In this document: positions 11,424 through 12,715 of the stretch, piece after piece
Position numbering within the stretch: the stretch's first letter is position 1
Layout of the letters: every line of letters starts with the position of its first letter
Assembly: GCA_947624855.1 (NCBI GenBank)
Contig: CANQMC010000029.1
Span: 1 to 12,715, forward strand
Source of the DNA: an uncultured Bacilli bacterium
GTDB lineage: Bacteria; Bacillota_I; Bacilli_A; RF39; UBA660
DNA length: 12,715 bases
Reading direction: 5' to 3'
The notes under the pieces: model-generated
Told to the model about the DNA's origin: nothing
Seen by the model: only the letters and a program-made list of their open reading frames with translations
The model's database searches: none
Position numbers and translations under genes: made by a program

Positions 11424-12715
11424 ATGAAAAAAACAAATATTAAATTTGAAACTTTACATAGAGGCTTTAACTTTAAAAAAGTTTTTATAGGATTAGTAGT
11501 AATAGTAGTCATAGGGAGTGTAGTAATATTAAGAGGAAGTAAAGCAAATTATACATATCAAGAAATAATACCATTTGCCGAAGGAGAAGTCCATATAAAG
11601 AAATATGATTTTAAAATAATGGCAATGTATCAGCAAACACAAGCAGGTACAAGTAATTATAAAGAAATAACAACAATGCCAGGAAGTGATTATGTAATAA
11701 ATACTACTCAAAGTGGATGTTATAAAGATTCAAATAAACAAAATAAAGATAATGATGCAATACTAAAAACAATAAATGGAAATCATACCATAGCAAATTT
11801 ATTAAAAGAAGATAAATGTTATTTATATTTTGATATAGATAATAAAGTAAAAACAGTTAATGATATAATATTAAGATATCAAACAATAAAAACAAGAACG
11901 AGCTTTAGTAGTACAGTAACAGATACAACAGAAAAAACAATATATAAATCAGCCAATATAGAGCAATATGATGATTATGGGCAAGTATATTACTTTGCAG
12001 GAAACCCAACCGATAATTGGGTAAAATTCGGACAATTAAAAAGTGAAAGTGCACCAATCTGGTGGCGAATCATAAGGATAAACGGCGACGGTTCAGTTCG
12101 AATAATATATTCGGGAACAGGGAGTGCGGCAACAACAGAAACTCAATTAAGCCTAAAAGCGTTCAATAATGATTATAGTAATAATGCCTATGTAGGGTTT
12201 AAATATAAATTAAATGAATTACATGGAACAGAAACAGATAGTACAATAAAAGGAGTATTAGATACATGGTATACAAGTACAAGTAATTTATCAAGTTTAT
12301 CATCAAAGATAGATGGAAATGTAGGATTCTGTGGAGATAAGACAACAACAAGTGGAAGTGGAACAGGAACAACAGAAACATATTATGGAGCATATAATAG
12401 GCTATATACAAATAAAAAACCAACATTTAAATGTAGTGATAGTAATGATTTATATACAACAAGTGAATCAAGTCAAGGAAATCAAGCATTAACAAATCCA
12501 ATAGGACTAATAACAGCAGATGAAGTAGCGTTTGCAGGAGGAGTAAATCAAACTGAAAATAAGCAATTTTATTTATATATGAATAGCGATTATTGGACCA
12601 TGTCTCCGTCTAACTTTAGCAGTAAGTATGCTAGAGTGTTTGAAATAACTTACACAGGCAAAATAGATAGTGTACGCGTGATTAATCCTTATGGTGTGCG
12701 CCCTGTCATAAATTT
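11424..12715 (+). CDS. Membrane-anchored surface-type protein with variable-looking C-terminus (partial)
   Basis: Open from the ATG at 11424 to the right edge (430 codons plus two bases); the stop lies beyond the window. GGAGAG (11413-11418) supports the start. A basic N-terminus and a hydrophobic segment (20-36, VFIGLVVIVVIGSVVIL) give a signal anchor, or a signal peptide with a possible cut after S-K-A (39-41). The outer part is rich in Thr, Ser, Asn and Tyr. Conserved-looking blocks are WWRIIRINGDGS (213-224), PIGLITADEVAFAGG (359-373), WTMSP (391-395) and GVRPV (424-428). From memory, proteins with this block order and a terminal GVRPV(I)N are frequent in uncultured gut Bacillota; the terminal G-[VF]-R-P resembles the end of C-type-lectin/FGE-like folds used by DGR targets. 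Function unknown. The gene prefers A-ending codons (ATA, ACA, GGA), unlike its neighbours, until the last 100 bases. Confidence 0.85.
   Translation, partial: MKKTNIKFETLHRGFNFKKVFIGLVVIVVIGSVVILRGSKANYTYQEIIPFAEGEVHIKKYDFKIMAMYQQTQAGTSNYKEITTMPGSDYVINTTQSGCYKDSNKQNKDNDAILKTINGNHTIANLLKEDKCYLYFDIDNKVKTVNDIILRYQTIKTRTSFSSTVTDTTEKTIYKSANIEQYDDYGQVYYFAGNPTDNWVKFGQLKSESAPIWWRIIRINGDGSVRIIYSGTGSAATTETQLSLKAFNNDYSNNAYVGFKYKLNELHGTETDSTIKGVLDTWYTSTSNLSSLSSKIDGNVGFCGDKTTTSGSGTGTTETYYGAYNRLYTNKKPTFKCSDSNDLYTTSESSQGNQALTNPIGLITADEVAFAGGVNQTENKQFYLYMNSDYWTMSPSNFSSKYARVFEITYTGKIDSVRVINPYGVRPVIN
12601..12703 (+). repeat. Variable-repeat-like 3' segment of the surface-protein gene
   Basis: Homologous to 10819-10918, with one extra codon. 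Matching flanks are TGTCTCCGT and GGTGTGCGCCC. By my hand alignment of 32 codons (extra codon set aside), 13 of 17 template codons containing adenine encode a different residue here, against 4 of 15 lacking adenine. The 12 template Asn positions read N, S, K, R, T, Y, T, K, V, R, I, N. Base by base the bias is weaker (13 of 29 A positions changed, 19 of 67 others), so this segment is not a fresh copy of that template. Codon use (CGC, GTG, CCG, AGC) departs sharply from the rest of the gene. Confidence 0.6.

Noticed and set aside
11529..11711. Minus-strand open frame inside the surface gene
   Set aside because: Shadow of the plus-strand gene at 11424, which has a consensus promoter, ribosome binding site and continuous frame to the window edge.
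12199..12426. Minus-strand open frame rich in Leu, Tyr and His
   Set aside because: Same reason: it is the reverse of a Thr/Ser/Asn-rich coding stretch and has no start signals.
12601..12703. Direct product of the 10819-10918 template by adenine mutagenesis
   Set aside because: Many non-adenine positions also differ (19 of 67 by hand count) and there is one extra codon, so it cannot be a recent copy. Only a homologous or ancient relation is supported.

Overview
The window is very AT-rich DNA from a low-GC Gram-positive bacterium. The gene set and order (fmt, rlmN, prpC, prkC, rsgA, rpe) is a Bacillota/Bacilli arrangement. UGA is used as a stop (rlmN and prpC end in TGA) and tryptophan is TGG, so the mycoplasma code does not apply. 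The style of the last gene recalls uncultured gut Bacilli of the RF39/Erysipelotrichales type, but that placement is inference.

Left part (1-10015): housekeeping DNA. A terminator from an unseen upstream gene (125-160) precedes a single-gene unit for dCMP deaminase with its own promoter and terminator. Next is a tightly packed seven-gene operon, fmt - membrane protein - rlmN - prpC - prkC - rsgA - rpe (821-7397). Five of its six junctions overlap, and a terminator overlaps the last stop codon. The operon joins translation initiation (Fmt), 23S rRNA/tRNA methylation (RlmN), a PASTA-type Ser/Thr kinase with its partner phosphatase, a ribosome-assembly GTPase, and pentose-phosphate epimerase. 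The slot where Bacilli usually carry rsmB holds an unrecognised one-TM protein. mutS follows from its own near-consensus promoter; mutL does not follow.

Right part (10016-12715): accessory in character and the most interesting stretch. It holds (i) a small transcription unit of two 37-bp tandem repeats between a promoter and a terminator, shaped like a type III antitoxin RNA but with no toxin gene; (ii) a small XRE-type regulator; (iii) a 100-bp asparagine-codon-rich sequence with its own promoter and no start codon, matching the 3' end of the last gene and resembling the template repeat of a diversity-generating retroelement (DGR); (iv) a second small XRE regulator on the minus strand; and (v) divergent from it, a large membrane-anchored surface-type protein that runs off the right edge, driven by a consensus TTGACA-17-TATAAT promoter. 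The divergent promoters each contain a 15-bp inverted repeat; the two repeats are the same site with a compensatory base change, which suggests the minus-strand regulator controls both itself and the surface protein.

Working idea (inference): the right part is a regulated, possibly diversified surface-protein locus. No reverse transcriptase, Avd or recombinase gene is visible, so any diversification enzyme would have to lie outside the window.
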